Of a stretch of 64,000 nucleotides of DNA, positions 55,601 through 64,000 are shown piece after piece (position 1 is the first letter of the stretch; each line of letters starts with the position of its first letter). The translations under genes and the position numbers were made by a program. The DNA is taken from positions 1,304,697,519 through 1,304,761,518 of the forward strand of contig CM066033.1 of NCBI GenBank assembly GCA_033557465.1, written 5' to 3'. Below the pieces are notes generated by a model that was given only the letters and a program-made list of their open reading frames with translations, did not search any database and had not been told where the DNA came from. This DNA is from Ichthyophis bannanicus (lineage: Eukaryota > Chordata > Amphibia > Gymnophiona > Ichthyophiidae).

Positions 55601-55718
55601 TCCGGCCCTCTGGAACTCCCTCCCCTCTACTCTCCGTCTGGAGCCCCACCATTCTACCTTCAAGCACGCCCTGAAAACTCACCTCTTCTCCCTTGCCTTC
55701 AACCTCTCTCCCTCCTAG
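52679..55718 (+). pseudogene. L2 ORF2: endonuclease/reverse transcriptase, two frameshifts
   Basis: I prefer the ATG at 52679 (MASIPVHWSRRPIPF); the frame stays open upstream because the strand lacks stops. The endonuclease reads LGLLNCRSLRTKS, LLTETWLKEGED, IAGDFNLHLD, HTLDLLL and LPWSDHL. The RT reads RPLLKKPSLDPLDPNNYRPVS, HPRQSGFRPGHSVE and ALDLSAAFDLVDHSLL. A frameshift at about 54710-54735 moves the rest to another frame: CGVPQGSVLAPLLF, FYYADDILLLY, LGVIFDSDLSFSAH, IQNTAARLV and LLRLHWLPV. A second, near 55560, gives the true end (SSAFFFIGPALWNSLP, FKHALKTHLFSLAF) with its stop at 55716-55718. Catalytic motifs are intact. Confidence 0.92.
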
Positions 55719-55905
55719 CCTCTCCTTCTCCTCTATTGACCCTCCTCTCCTGTACTTGCTTCTCTACTTTTACCGAGTTGTAACTTTTTTTTCCTTTTCC
55801 GGCCTTGTGCCTACTGTAATGTAGAAATAATTTTGTAAACCGCTCTGCTTACCAATGAAGGGCGGTCAATCAAGTCAATAAACCTAAACCTAAACCTAAA
55901 CCTAA

Positions 55906-56412
55906 AGAGATTATTGTGTTCTGTTAATAAAGCCTGGAACTTCAATACGAGAACCTCCTGCCTTCTGCAGGATGGGCTAGTAATCACACTGGGATCACAG
56001 GCACAAATACTGGAGGTGATACCAACTGTGTTACCAAGAACTGAGTATTTTCTCTGCAGAGGGATTGAAATGGAATAGGTTTGACTTATGTGTTATACCC
56101 AGTAAAGTATGTTGGAGCACCTCAAACAGTGTGGAACGTTTTGTGGACGTTGTGTCTCAGGACCTTGAAGGGATTTCCCTTTCCCCTATGGAGAACTTAT
56201 TCTCTTTGGATGAGTGTATGCTGACTGAGTGAAGGAGTAGAAGGCGACAAATAAATTGCTCTTTGAAGGCCCTTATGATATGAATTGCCAGTGACTGGAG
56301 GGACTCTCTCACATCTGGTTGATACCCTCTATCTTTATAGTTTTCCCCCATGACTGCTGAAATTATTGTCTTAGCTTGGTTGCTACTGCTTAGTAAATAT
56401 GCTACCATAGGG
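55906..56412. other. Unrecognised sequence
   Basis: It contains TTAATAAAGCCTGGAACTTC and the palindrome CCTGCCTTCTGCAGGATGGG. With the purine-rich stretch left of the L2 it might be a split LTR, but no end or duplication supports this. Confidence 0.3.
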
Positions 56413-56690
56413 GGCATATTTACTAAACTGTATTAGCTGTTAATGCAGCAGATAGCGCTTGCCAATTTTCTGCGCTAACTGCGGAACGTTCATTTGTATG
56501 CATGGGAGGGGCAAGGGTGGAGTGGGTGTGTCTGCATATACAGTTACTATGCAAATCAACAGCACATGGCAACCATTGGATTTGCAGCCAGTGTGGGTAC
56601 AACTAATGCCACCTCAGTTGCTGGCCTTAGCTGCATCCTGGCTGCTGGCCGACCACACTCTTTGCATTTTTAGAATGGTATCTGCTGGGG
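56413..56690. mobile_element. Fragment with a Harbinger-like terminal repeat
   Basis: GGGGGCATATTTACTAAACTG matches the 17-bp terminal repeat of the 15.27-kb element with one change (ATATTT for ATGTTT), and AGATAGCGCTTGCC and GCGCTAACTGCGG follow in subterminal style. The other end is missing; an L2 fragment takes over near 56690. Confidence 0.6.
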
Positions 56691-56972
56691 CATGCTATGC
56701 ATGCCCCCAACCGATACCGCACAGCTTTTGGGAAGAGATGAGTGCACCAAGGGACTGGGCGTAGAAAGAGAAAAGGAATGGATCAAGACTGATCCTTTGG
56801 GTACACCAATTGAGAGCAGGATAGCAGTAGAAGAGGATCCACTAGAACAAACACTGAAAAAGTGATGGGAAAGATAAGAAGAGAACCAGGATAGCACAGA
56901 GCCCTTAAAACCAAGTGAGGACAAAGTATCAAGGAAAAGGTCGTGGTCAACAGTGTCAAAAGCAGCAGAGCC
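56690..56972 (-). pseudogene. L2 RT fragment
   Basis: The minus strand reads AAAFDTVDHDLFLDTLSSLGFKGSVLSWFSSYLS, then IGVPKGSV, the L2 RT palm with GVPQGS changed to GVPKGS. It is truncated on both sides. Confidence 0.82.
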
Positions 56973-56974
56973 CC

Positions 56975-58960
56975 CTTACAGTGATAAGAAAAGCAGAAAT
57001 CTCAGTATAGCATATAAGAAAGCTTTTGACAACATCCCACACTCTTGGAAAATAACTTGCCTTGAAATGTATAAAATAAATCCTGGTTTGATAGAGTACA
57101 TTAAGTTCACCATGACAATGTGGCAAACTACATTCTTATGAAATATGAAGATGGTGAGTATATCATTCCTAACATCAGAATCCAGCGAGGAATATTTCAG
57201 TGGTATTCCCTGTCACCCCTTCTGTTTTGTGTGGCACTTAATCCAATGAGTACGCTCATCAACTCTTTGGGATACGGATTTAGCCTGAATCCTAAAGAAG
57301 GTAACAACCCAGAAACAACATCACATTTATTATTCGTAGACAATCTGAAGCTTTATATTTCTAGCGACCAACAATTAGCAGAGCAGCACCATGTGGTGAA
57401 AAGTTTTTCCGGTGATATCAGGATGACCTTTAGCCTTGACCAATGTGCTAAGGCAACTTTTTTTAGAGGAAAATTGAGCAAAACAGTAAACATCTCGCTG
57501 GCTGAAGGCTGTGACATCAAGGACCTTGAACAGGAAGGTGTATATAAGTATCTCGGAGTAGAGGAAGAAATGACACTCAAGCAGAAATTACTGAGAGAAA
57601 AGAGCAGTAAAGAATATTAACATCATGGAATGAGATACAAGCCATCAGTCAGCTGGCAATTCATGTACTTTCATACAGCTTTGGGATTGTGGACTGGCCT
57701 CTTAAAGATCTTGAAAAACTGGATGTGCAAACCCGAAAACTGCTCCATGCCCATTAAGTAATTTACAAGAATCAGTGTATGACAAGACTCTACATCCCTA
57801 GAGCTGAAGGAGGGCTAGGATTCATAGAGATTGATTACACATACAGAGCTACTATTATAGGCCTCGAGGCCTACTTAACTGCATCCTCAGATCCAAATAT
57901 GCAAAAAGTGCTGAATTATGACAGTAAACGTCGAGAATCTGTCTCTATCATCAAACATGGACAAGCATTCCGATGACTAGAAGGAATGAGTGAAAATCTA
58001 CAAGCATGCACAGAGAAGGAAGTAACAGAATTTGCAAAACAGGGGAAGAACTCTTCAAAGAATTTGATCGACAAACAAGAAAAAACAAGAGGCAAATGCA
58101 CAAATACAGTGAGAAATAGAGTTTTACTCCAGGAACTCTTTGTCGATTGAGAACGGACACATGAATGGTTAAGGAAGGGTGAACTGAAACCGAAGGATGA
58201 GAGATTGATAGTTGTAGCCCAGGACAGCAGCTTACGGAAGAGATGGTTTACAGCGAACATTGAAAACACTGGCAACACAAACATATGTTGATTCTGTAAG
58301 AAAGACCTGGAAACCGTGACTCACGGTTTCTGATGGCAGAAAATTTCTATACAGAAAGAAATAATCAAGTAGCACGCCTAATCCATTGGAAACTCTGTAC
58401 AACATCACTGTGCTCGAAAAGCACTGGGATTATGATCCTAAGAGAATTACAAAGAATGAGGAGGTTATGATCACCTAGGATACTCCCATTCCAACTGATA
58501 AAAAGCTGGATGTGAGGAAGCCGGATATAGTGGTTAAGGAGAAAAACACCAGAACGGCATTGATATAGAGGTGTCAATTCCAAGTGACTACTCTGTGAAT
58601 CACGTGGAAAGGCAGAAGATCCTGAAATACCAAGAAATGCAGTCAGAGATCAAGAAAATGTGGCAGAAAGAAACAGAAATATTTCCCATTCTACTGGGAG
58701 CCACAGGCTTGATAAGGAAGAATTTCCAAGCACATCTTGACAAACTATCCAAACATTACTTCTTACGAATTCCAGCAGGAGGCTGTCTTTGGCATGATGC
58801 AAATACTACGCCTAGTCTTAGTAGTAAATTTGAGAGATTTAGATCATACTCCACATACCCTGGCTTAGAAGTGAGGTTCATGACTGTCATGGTATGGGCA
58901 AAATTAACCTGTTTGGAGGAACTGCTCCGAGTAAATAGCAATTTATCCACATAACTTTGA
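56975..58960 (+). mobile_element. R4/Dong-type (Rex6-like) non-LTR retrotransposon, decayed
   Basis: RT and a C-terminal restriction-like endonuclease are recognisable in order. This clade lacks the apurinic-type endonuclease and instead cuts with a PD-(D/E)XK nuclease. The copy is 5'-truncated at the RT palm and has several stops. Confidence 0.82.
56990..58960 (+). pseudogene. R4/Dong-type RT and restriction-like endonuclease
   Basis: The RT starts with AYKKAFDNIPHSWKI, then PNIRIQRGIFQWYSLSPLLFCVALNP, in which QGDSLSP of relatives has become QWYSLSP. FVDNLKLYIS replaces the usual Y/MDDIKLY box, so the catalytic aspartate pair is damaged. MTFSLDQCAKATFFRG and VYKYLGV follow. A zinc knuckle CWFCKKDLETVTHGF-like stretch lies near 58290 (first codon decayed). 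The nuclease part reads DVRKPDIVVKEKNTRTAL, then VSIPSDYSVN, KILKYQEMQSEIKKMW and FPILLGATGLIRKNF, matching the PD-(D/E)XK domain of R4 elements. Stops at several sites show long decay. Confidence 0.82.
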
Positions 58961-59289
58961 TCATCTGAAAATTACAGACCCTCAAAGCAGCAAAAAATAT
59001 GTGCAATATTCCACAATACTCATACTTTTTTCTGGCTTGAGAGGAAGTGATCCCTAGGTGTGCTTAGATCAGAGAAGGAACAAAATACACGTGGAAGGCT
59101 TTTTCAACTCTATGAACGTTATTTTCCATGGAAGAAGTTCCAGTACAAAAATGCAAATGCAAATTATTGCTGGGTACCTTCTACCTGCTCAGGCTTCAAA
59201 GTAAAAGTGTTTTCTCTTTGAAACTTGGTACAAATGCTATAGGTTAAAAGTATCCATGAATTTTGTCCCAGTTAAGACATAGAAAAATA
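58961..59289. other. Unrecognised sequence
   Basis: Possibly the 3' UTR of the R4-type element; nothing else seen. Confidence 0.3.
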
Positions 59290-59690
59290 TAAACATGACA
59301 GCAGAAAAAGGCCACGTGGCCTATCCAGTATGCCCTTCTATATCAACTACTATAATCCCTTTTTTCCTTTTGAGATCTTCTGGATTTGTCCCACTCTTTC
59401 TTGAATTCAGAAACTGTCCTGGTCTCTACTACCTCCACTGGGAGACTATTCCATGCTTCTACCACTCTTCCCGTAAAGAAATAGTCCCACATATGACTCC
59501 TGAGTTCTAACCCTTTTCATCTTCATCCTATGCCCCCTCGTTGCAGAGCTTTTAATAAGTATATGTTCCAACTCCTTAATTACTACATTATGACTCTCTA
59601 TAAAGATGCCTTTCCAGACATTTAGTCTTATTTCACAGAGTAGTTTTTTGGATTTCCTGCAGAATGACAACAGAGAAAAGACATCTCAAG
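59290..59690 (-). repeat. CR1 C-terminal and 3' UTR fragment
   Basis: The complement contains GCTCTGCAACGAGGGGGCATAGGATGAAG, a region decoding like RVVDAWNSLPVEV with decay, then GGATAGGCCACGTGGCCTTT and TCTGCTGTCATG, the classic CR1 3' end. It is a separate insertion from the 40-42-kb CR1. Confidence 0.75.
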
Positions 59691-60219
59691 TAGAGAATGT
59701 CAGGAGATGCCTTTACTAAGGCAATCAAAACAAACAAGCCCCAAGGGCCACGGAAACACTACCGGCCCCAAATCATCAACACAAAACAAAAAATGGCAGA
59801 TTCCAATCCACAAAAGACCTCCTAAAGAAAAAACATTTTTTGTCGGACAAATAGCCTCCAGGCAAGAACAACTTAACTGGAGACCTACGTCCTTTTTAAT
59901 CCAGTGCAGTAAAACATTTAGAACTGCTTAGCAAAGGTATGTCCATTCAAAGCAAGAAGTGCTTAGCTGAAATCCCAGCATAGCAGCACATTCCAAAAGA
60001 GGTGGTACAACAACACAGTCCTGTGGTTCGGGTCACCAAATTTCAAAGACCCTGCTTCAGGTTTTCAATCCCACCACAGTCATCTTGCGCACAAAGGGAA
60101 CTCGAAAAGGAAGTCCTTTAAACCCTGGCGTCTGACGTCAGCCACAGATCACATGATTACTGCCTAGCCAACCAGGGGCCGAGAGCAACAAGCATGAAAA
60201 CGCCTCCTAGAGAGCCAGA

Positions 60220-60740
60220 AAATCAAAGGAGACTAAGCCAGTCCAATTCCAAATTCAAACCCTTCGGTGTAACAGAATCCAATCTGAAAATCCATTGTTG
60301 CTCACACATAGTATAGTGCTTAAACTTCCACACTCGTTTAGTGACTGGATCTTCCCAAGTATCCCCAACCAAGGAACCAGAACAGTACGAGCAACGACCA
60401 CAAGGGAAATGCCCACCCTGTTCAATGGAACGTTGGATACGCGGGATGGAGCGCACTAACCTATCACGTAAGTTCTTCCCCTGGGTAAAGGCTAGACATA
60501 AGTGTTTATGAAAACATTCGTGCAACTGTAAAATCTGCCAGTGTTTACGCAGAATAGATTGTACTGCCATAGTTCTGTTAGTAAAAGGTAAGACCCCCAC
60601 AATCTTATCCTCCTGTAATTTTTCATTTTCATGAGAAGGTGTCAACAGCCATTCGCTATGGTTATATAAGGTCCGCTTGAAAGCCTTACCCACCACAGAC
60701 GGGATATCCTCGAGCATACAGGCGGATACCCGGGGGAAGA
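60220..60740 (-). pseudogene. Penelope-like ORF end lacking the GIY-YIG domain
   Basis: The frame reads MLEDIPSVVGKAFKRTLYNH, then VLPFTNRTM and ILRKHWQILQL, then FTQGKNLRDRLVRS and the zinc-like motif HFPCGRCSYCSGSLVGD. After KFKHYTMC it jumps straight to EQQWIFRLDSVTPKGLNLE, the sequence normally found after the nuclease. The GIY-YIG segment is absent at a clean junction near 60297-60303. No stop interrupts the frame; up to 194 codons are open if the extra sequence to 60807 is included. The RT palm is missing, so the protein could not act alone. Confidence 0.82.
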
Positions 60741-60741
60741 A

Positions 60742-61041
60742 CTTACATGTGGTCTCAAATATGTGGGTCGCACTTCTCACCCTTTTAAGAAACGTCTGGC
60801 TGAGCATGCCTCACGTGTTCACACACAGGTACTTTCGGCCCCAATAGTTCAACATGCCTTATAACATGCCCATTCATTTGCTCACTTTACTTGACGAGTT
60901 ATTGACTGGGTTCCCCCGTTTACCTATGGAGGAAATTGTTTGTTTTGTTTACAGCAGGTTGAGCAACAATGGATTTTCAGATTGGATTCTGTTACAGTGA
61001 AGGGTTTGAATTTGGAATTAGACTGGCTTAGTCTCCTTTGA
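60742..61041 (+). pseudogene. Penelope-like GIY-YIG endonuclease domain and C-terminus
   Basis: The frame reads LTCGLKYVGRTSHPFKKRLAEHASRV, the GIY-YIG core (Y-V-G with downstream R and EH), then LSAPIVQHAL and RVIDWVPP, then EQQWIFRLDSVTVKGLNLE and DWLSLL. Two stops (after QHAL and after AHFT) inactivate it. It starts where the minus-strand copy stops. It carries exactly the domain missing from that copy. Confidence 0.85.
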
Positions 61042-61485
61042 TTTTCTGGCTTTCTAGGAGGCGTTTGCATGCTTGTTGCTCTCGGCCCCTGGTTGGCTAG
61101 GCAGTAATCATGTGATCTGTGGCTGACGTGAGACACCTGGGTTTAAAGGACTTCCCTTTGGAGTTCCCTTTGTGCGCAAGATGACTGTAGTGGGAATGAA
61201 AACCTTTGAAATTTGGTGACCCGAACCGCAGGACTGTGTTGTTGTACCACCGCTGTTGGGATGTGTTGCTGTGCTGGGATTTCAGCTAAGTACTTCTTGC
61301 TTTGAATGGACATACCTTTGCTTAGCAGTTCTAAATGTTTTACTGAACTGGATTAAAAAGGACATAGGTCTCCAGTTAAGTTGTTGTTGCCTGGAGGCTA
61401 TTTGTCCGACAAAAAATATGTTTTCTCTTTAGGGGGTCTTTTGTGGATTGGAACCTGCCATTTTTTGTTTTGTATTTACTAAGGC

Positions 61486-61835
61486 AATAACATTTGTATT
61501 CTTAAAGAAAAGTTCCAAGAACTATAGATCCATCTCAATAAATATGAAATAGCAAGGCGCATTTATGAAAAGTAGGGAAATATTTCATTCCAATCACAGC
61601 AAGGTCAAAAACGATATAAAAAATGAACTCATAGGCTGAAAGGGTAAAGAAGACATACCTGTAATACATTTTCAAGTACAATTTGTGATGCCATTGAAAT
61701 AAAAACATGAACTTCACCCCACATAAAGGAGCCAAAGCATGGAGTCCAATTGCCTATAGGGTGCTGGGAATTCAGAAGGCATGCTCTAGAGACCAACATC
61801 GTGACATGACTGTTATTTTTTCCACAGTGCAGATA
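61486..61835. other. Unrecognised AT-rich sequence
   Basis: Nothing recognised between the Penelope pair and the Tc1 end. Confidence 0.4.
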
Positions 61836-61979
61836 TACAGTTGTGTGCAATGTTTTAGGCATCCCTGGACTCTGCTGGATGTGGATTGGTTGGTCCTTTG
61901 GTGTCCATGAGGGGTAGCAATCATATGCTTGTTGTTATTTCTCCTGGGTCAGGTACTTGTGTCTCTTATTATGCAGCCT

Positions 61980-62255
61980 ATCAGCTGATGATTGATGGAT
62001 CATTTTGAAGATGTTTAAGGTTGATTTGTATCTGATGTGTATTGGGAGCCAGTGGAGCTGGGGTGATGCATTCTTGTTTGGATGTTCCTGTGATAAGTCG
62101 TGCTGCTGTATTTTGTGCTATTTGGAGTGGCATGATGGTTTATTTTGGGAGCCCATGGTAGAGTGAGTTGCAGTAATCAAATGTTGGGGTGATAACTGCC
62201 TGGCAGATGGTGCAGAAATGATCTTGGTTCTAACCTCTCAGTTTATGATTGTTCT
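61980..62255 (-). pseudogene. L2 ORF2 C-terminal fragment inside the Tc1 element
   Basis: The minus strand reads FDYCNSLYHGLPK, then IAQNTAARLITGTSKQECIT and further decayed L2 sequence. It separates the Tc1 left end from the transposase remnant. Confidence 0.75.
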
Positions 62256-62259
62256 GTCT

Positions 62260-63690
62260 ACTTTCAATAACCATGAGCTCCTCTAAACAGCTGTCTGATC
62301 ATTTGAAATTGAAGATAATTTACTCTTAGAAAACAGGGGAAGGCTATAATAAAATCTCTAAAAACGTCCAGCTAGCAGTTTCAACTGTCAGAAACATTGC
62401 TAAGAAATGGGAATTACATAAACCTGTTGACGTCAAAGGAAGATCTGGAAGACCAAGAAAAATCACAGATAGAACTTCACAAAACTGTTTAGATTTGGAA
62501 AATAGAACCCGCATATCACTGCAAATGACCTGCTAAAAGGTTTAGCTAGCACTGGAGTCGCTGTCTAGAAATACACAGTGATTTGCATGGGAGAGTCGTC
62601 AGGAGAAAACATTTTCTATGATTTCATCATTAAATAATTGACTAAAGAATGTAAAAGAAAACCTTGATAAGCATTCAATTTTTGGAACATGGTACTTCAA
62701 AGTAAAAATTGAATAATTCAACCACAACCACACAAGATTCATTTGTAATTGGTGAAGCATTTGTAATTGGATGGAGTGGCAGTTACAACCCAAAGTTAAA
62801 AAGCATAGAATGGGAGTAGCCTACATGGAGAGGCAATTATATCCCTAAACACCTTGCTGAGCAGACTAGATGGGCCATGCTGATCTTTATCTGTTGTTGT
62901 TGTTCTTAAGTGCCGTTGATTCGGTGTCGACTCATGGCGACCCTCTGGATAGTTGTCCTAAACTGTACTATGTTACTATAAAGAAAAGAACACATTGCCA
63001 ACTGTTAAGCACAGTGGTGGATCTATTATGCTGTATGACAGTTAGTCAACAATAAAAGGTGAGGCTTTTTTCAAAAACCAGAGCTCCTAACTTAATACTT
63101 CTGTTGTCGGAACATTAATCTTGAGGACAAAATCCTTCCTTAACAAACTTTCCTTTTAATCATTTTTAGAAATAGTGTACCAAACACAACTGAATGTATC
63201 CAAACATAAACTTATCTGTGTGAAACACTATAAAAACACCTAAATATTTTTCATTATACAAACTTGCGATTTAATTCTGCTAATGTCCAATCCCATGGCA
63301 AAGATAAGGACCTTATAACTTCAACTTCTGACGAGGAAAACAAAGCTTCCCATTCTATGAAGAGTTGTACATAGAATGTTACGACATCCCACGACGTCCC
63401 ATGACAGTTAGTGGCACAGAAAATAAGAATGGATTCAACTACATATCAACATATGCTAGAAGCTAATGTCCAACAATCAGTGAGGAAACTGAAGCTGAAA
63501 AGAGGTTAGTCATTTCAACAAGACAATGATCCAAAATATACCTTATAATCAATCATAAGTTCTTATAGGAAAGAAAGGCGACAATTTTGGAATGATGTTA
63601 GTCCCCAGACTTGAATATTCTTGAAAATCTGTGGGGAGATCTGAAACATCCACTACATGTGAGAAGAACTGAGGGATCCAGACTTCTCTA
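62260..63690 (+). pseudogene. Tc1-type transposase remnants
   Basis: The N-terminal DNA-binding region is seen at about 62330-62460 (an AISTVRNIAKKW-like stretch, followed by GRSGRPRKIT, the Tc1 linker). The middle and catalytic regions are seen at about 62980-63035 (KRTHCQLLSTVVDLL frame is shifted; the underlying NTLPTVKHSGGSIML-like sequence is clear) and at 63420-63660 (VKKLKLKRG, FQQDNDP-like and NLWGDLK-like). The QDNDP and LWxDL words hold two of the DDE/D residues. It is broken by many stops and inserted sequences and cannot encode a working enzyme. Confidence 0.78.
62790..62975. repeat. CR1-tailed repeat containing an RTE-type 3' end
   Basis: GGCAGTTACAACCC and GAGCAGACTAGATGGGCCATGCTGATCTTTATCTG are a CR1-type 3' end. 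It is interrupted by (TTG)n and AAGTGCCGTTGATTCGGTGTCGACTCATGGCGACCC, which on the minus strand is the conserved 3' end of RTE (BovB-like) elements, after which TACTATGTTACTAT resumes. The whole lies in the Tc1 remnant. Confidence 0.6.
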
Positions 63691-64000
63691 CTATATATTC
63701 ATGCCTTAATGAAATGACACATTGGTTACAAGAGCAATATCTTACATTAAATTTCAGCAAAACTGAGGCACTGGTCATTAACAGAAACCCTACCTTCACA
63801 CCTCCAGAGAAGATCACAATCAACAACTATGACATCCCCATCAGATATGAGGTTGGGGGTGATGCTAGACCAGAAACTGAATTTCCAAACCCATATTAAG
63901 AAAGCAACTGCTGCAACATATCAAAGAATTAAGATCCTTCACAACCTCCACCCACTATTGGATCATAATCTATTCCACACTGTCTGTCAAGCGATCATCA
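63691..64000 (+). pseudogene. L2 ORF2 fragment running off the window
   Basis: The sequence reads MTHWLQEQYLTLNFSKTEALVI, then after a frameshift LGVMLDQKLNFQTHIKKATAATYQRI and LLDHNLFHTVCQAII, the L2 region just after the RT catalytic box. The 5' side is truncated and the 3' side lies beyond the window. Confidence 0.83.

Larger units (their letters stand above)
52181..55905 (+). mobile_element. Near full-length L2 non-LTR retrotransposon, second lineage
   Basis: It has a CpG-rich duplicated 5' UTR (52181-52360), a long ORF2 with two frameshifts and a 3' end made of a hairpin (ACCGCTC at 55839, GGGCGGT at 55860) followed by (CCTAAA)n at 55882-55905. AGAG occurs at both junctions (52179-52182 region and 55903-55906 region), perhaps a short target duplication. 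The plus strand is strikingly C- and T-rich through the coding region. It is a different lineage from the 0.75-kb copy. Confidence 0.9.
59705..61485. mobile_element. Two Penelope-like 3' ends, head to head (inverted pair)
   Basis: The left copy runs leftward from about 60740 to 59705 and the right copy runs rightward from about 60742 to 61485. Their 3' parts (59705-60310 and 60950-61485) are inverted repeats of about 540-600 bp, sharing GCTTAGCAAAGGTATGTCCA-type, GGTTCGGGTCACCAAATTTC-type and TTTGTCGGACAAATAG-type words in opposite orientation. Each has the end of the coding region and the same 3' UTR. Penelope elements are known for complex direct or inverted partial copies. Confidence 0.87.
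61836..63690 (+). mobile_element. Tc1/mariner transposon, decayed and invaded
   Basis: The left end is TA then CAGTTGTGTGCAATGTTTTAGGC, a typical Tc1 terminal repeat at its TA target. Transposase-like sequence resumes at about 62260 and can be followed in pieces to about 63690. Insertions occupy about 61980-62255 (L2), 62790-62975 (CR1-tailed repeat with an RTE piece) and perhaps 63040-63390. The right terminal repeat is not found; an L2 fragment begins near 63690. Confidence 0.78.

Noticed and set aside
55882..55905. Interstitial telomeric repeat
   Set aside because: The unit is CCTAAA rather than CCCTAA and it forms the tail of an L2 element.
51960..56000. LTR split by the second L2 element
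   Set aside because: Purine-rich left flank and an AATAAA-bearing right flank looked LTR-like, but no matching ends or target duplication were found.
1..64000. Host protein-coding gene or conserved exon
   Set aside because: All long frames with recognisable domains belong to mobile elements; the remaining frames are short, overlapping and motif-free. Small single exons cannot be excluded without transcript data.

Overview
This window is eukaryotic, intergenic, transposon-packed DNA. I found no convincing host gene exon, no rRNA and no functional tRNA; nearly every long open frame belongs to a mobile element. The mix (abundant L2 and CR1 non-LTR elements, an intact L1, DIRS tyrosine-recombinase elements, Penelope-like elements, an R4/Dong-type element, Tc1/mariner, hAT and Harbinger-like DNA transposons, tRNA-headed SINEs) fits a large vertebrate genome. 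The repeat styles suggest an amphibian, most likely a caecilian, but that is inference and no host gene tests it.

Layout. 0.75-5.67 kb: an almost complete L2 element (+) with one premature stop, whose 3' UTR is split by an LTR-like TG...CA insertion (4223-5486, 4-bp target duplication ATAC). 5.67-9.0 kb: an unclassified repeat split by a 2.6-kb non-autonomous hAT element (6118-8751, 8-bp duplication GGAGTGGG) that carries a C-rich minisatellite and a very long palindrome. 9.7-10.86 kb: an old L2 (-) carrying later insertions. 12.1-15.2 kb: a MITE-like element, SINE and L2 tails, and a Penelope-like element (+). 15.268-19.496 kb: a 4.2-kb element with 17-bp perfect terminal inverted repeats and TTA target duplications (Harbinger-like), filled with tRNA-like modules, tandem repeats and a long inverted repeat. 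20-22 kb: MITE-like elements and an L2 end. 22.04-27.72 kb: a structurally complete DIRS element (+) with terminal inverted repeats, internal complementary region, gag, RT/RNase H/methylase and tyrosine recombinase, all lightly broken. 28.4-29.6 kb: a second copy of the 5.7-kb repeat, a 51-bp tandem array and a MITE.

30.403-36.913 kb: a full-length L1 on the minus strand with both ORFs open, a poly(A) tail, a 16-bp target duplication and a TTTT/AA-type insertion site. It is the youngest-looking and only plausibly active element here. 37.0-38.7 kb: an L2 end, a SINE and a second member of the LTR-like family. 39-42.6 kb: L2 pieces and a decayed CR1 (-). 42.6-44.4 kb: a decayed second DIRS element. 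44.6-52 kb: mostly MITE-like pieces and unrecognised sequence. 52.18-55.9 kb: a nearly full-length second L2 lineage with a duplicated CpG-rich 5' UTR, two frameshifts and a (CCTAAA)n tail. 56.4-59.7 kb: a Harbinger-type end, an L2 RT fragment, an R4/Dong-like element with its restriction-like endonuclease, and a CR1 3' end. 59.7-61.5 kb: two Penelope-like 3' ends arranged head to head, one lacking exactly its GIY-YIG domain. 61.8-63.7 kb: a decayed Tc1 element with nested insertions. The window ends inside another L2.

Interactions. Autonomous elements are accompanied by likely dependants: SINEs share the L2 3' hairpin tail, and the hAT and Harbinger-like elements lack transposases and would need one in trans. 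The candidates most worth following are the unnamed LTR-like family with a conserved short coding motif, the tRNA-module-bearing Harbinger-like element, the GIY-YIG-less Penelope inverted pair and the intact L1 with a YY1-like 5' end. I do not claim a new defence or metabolic system.
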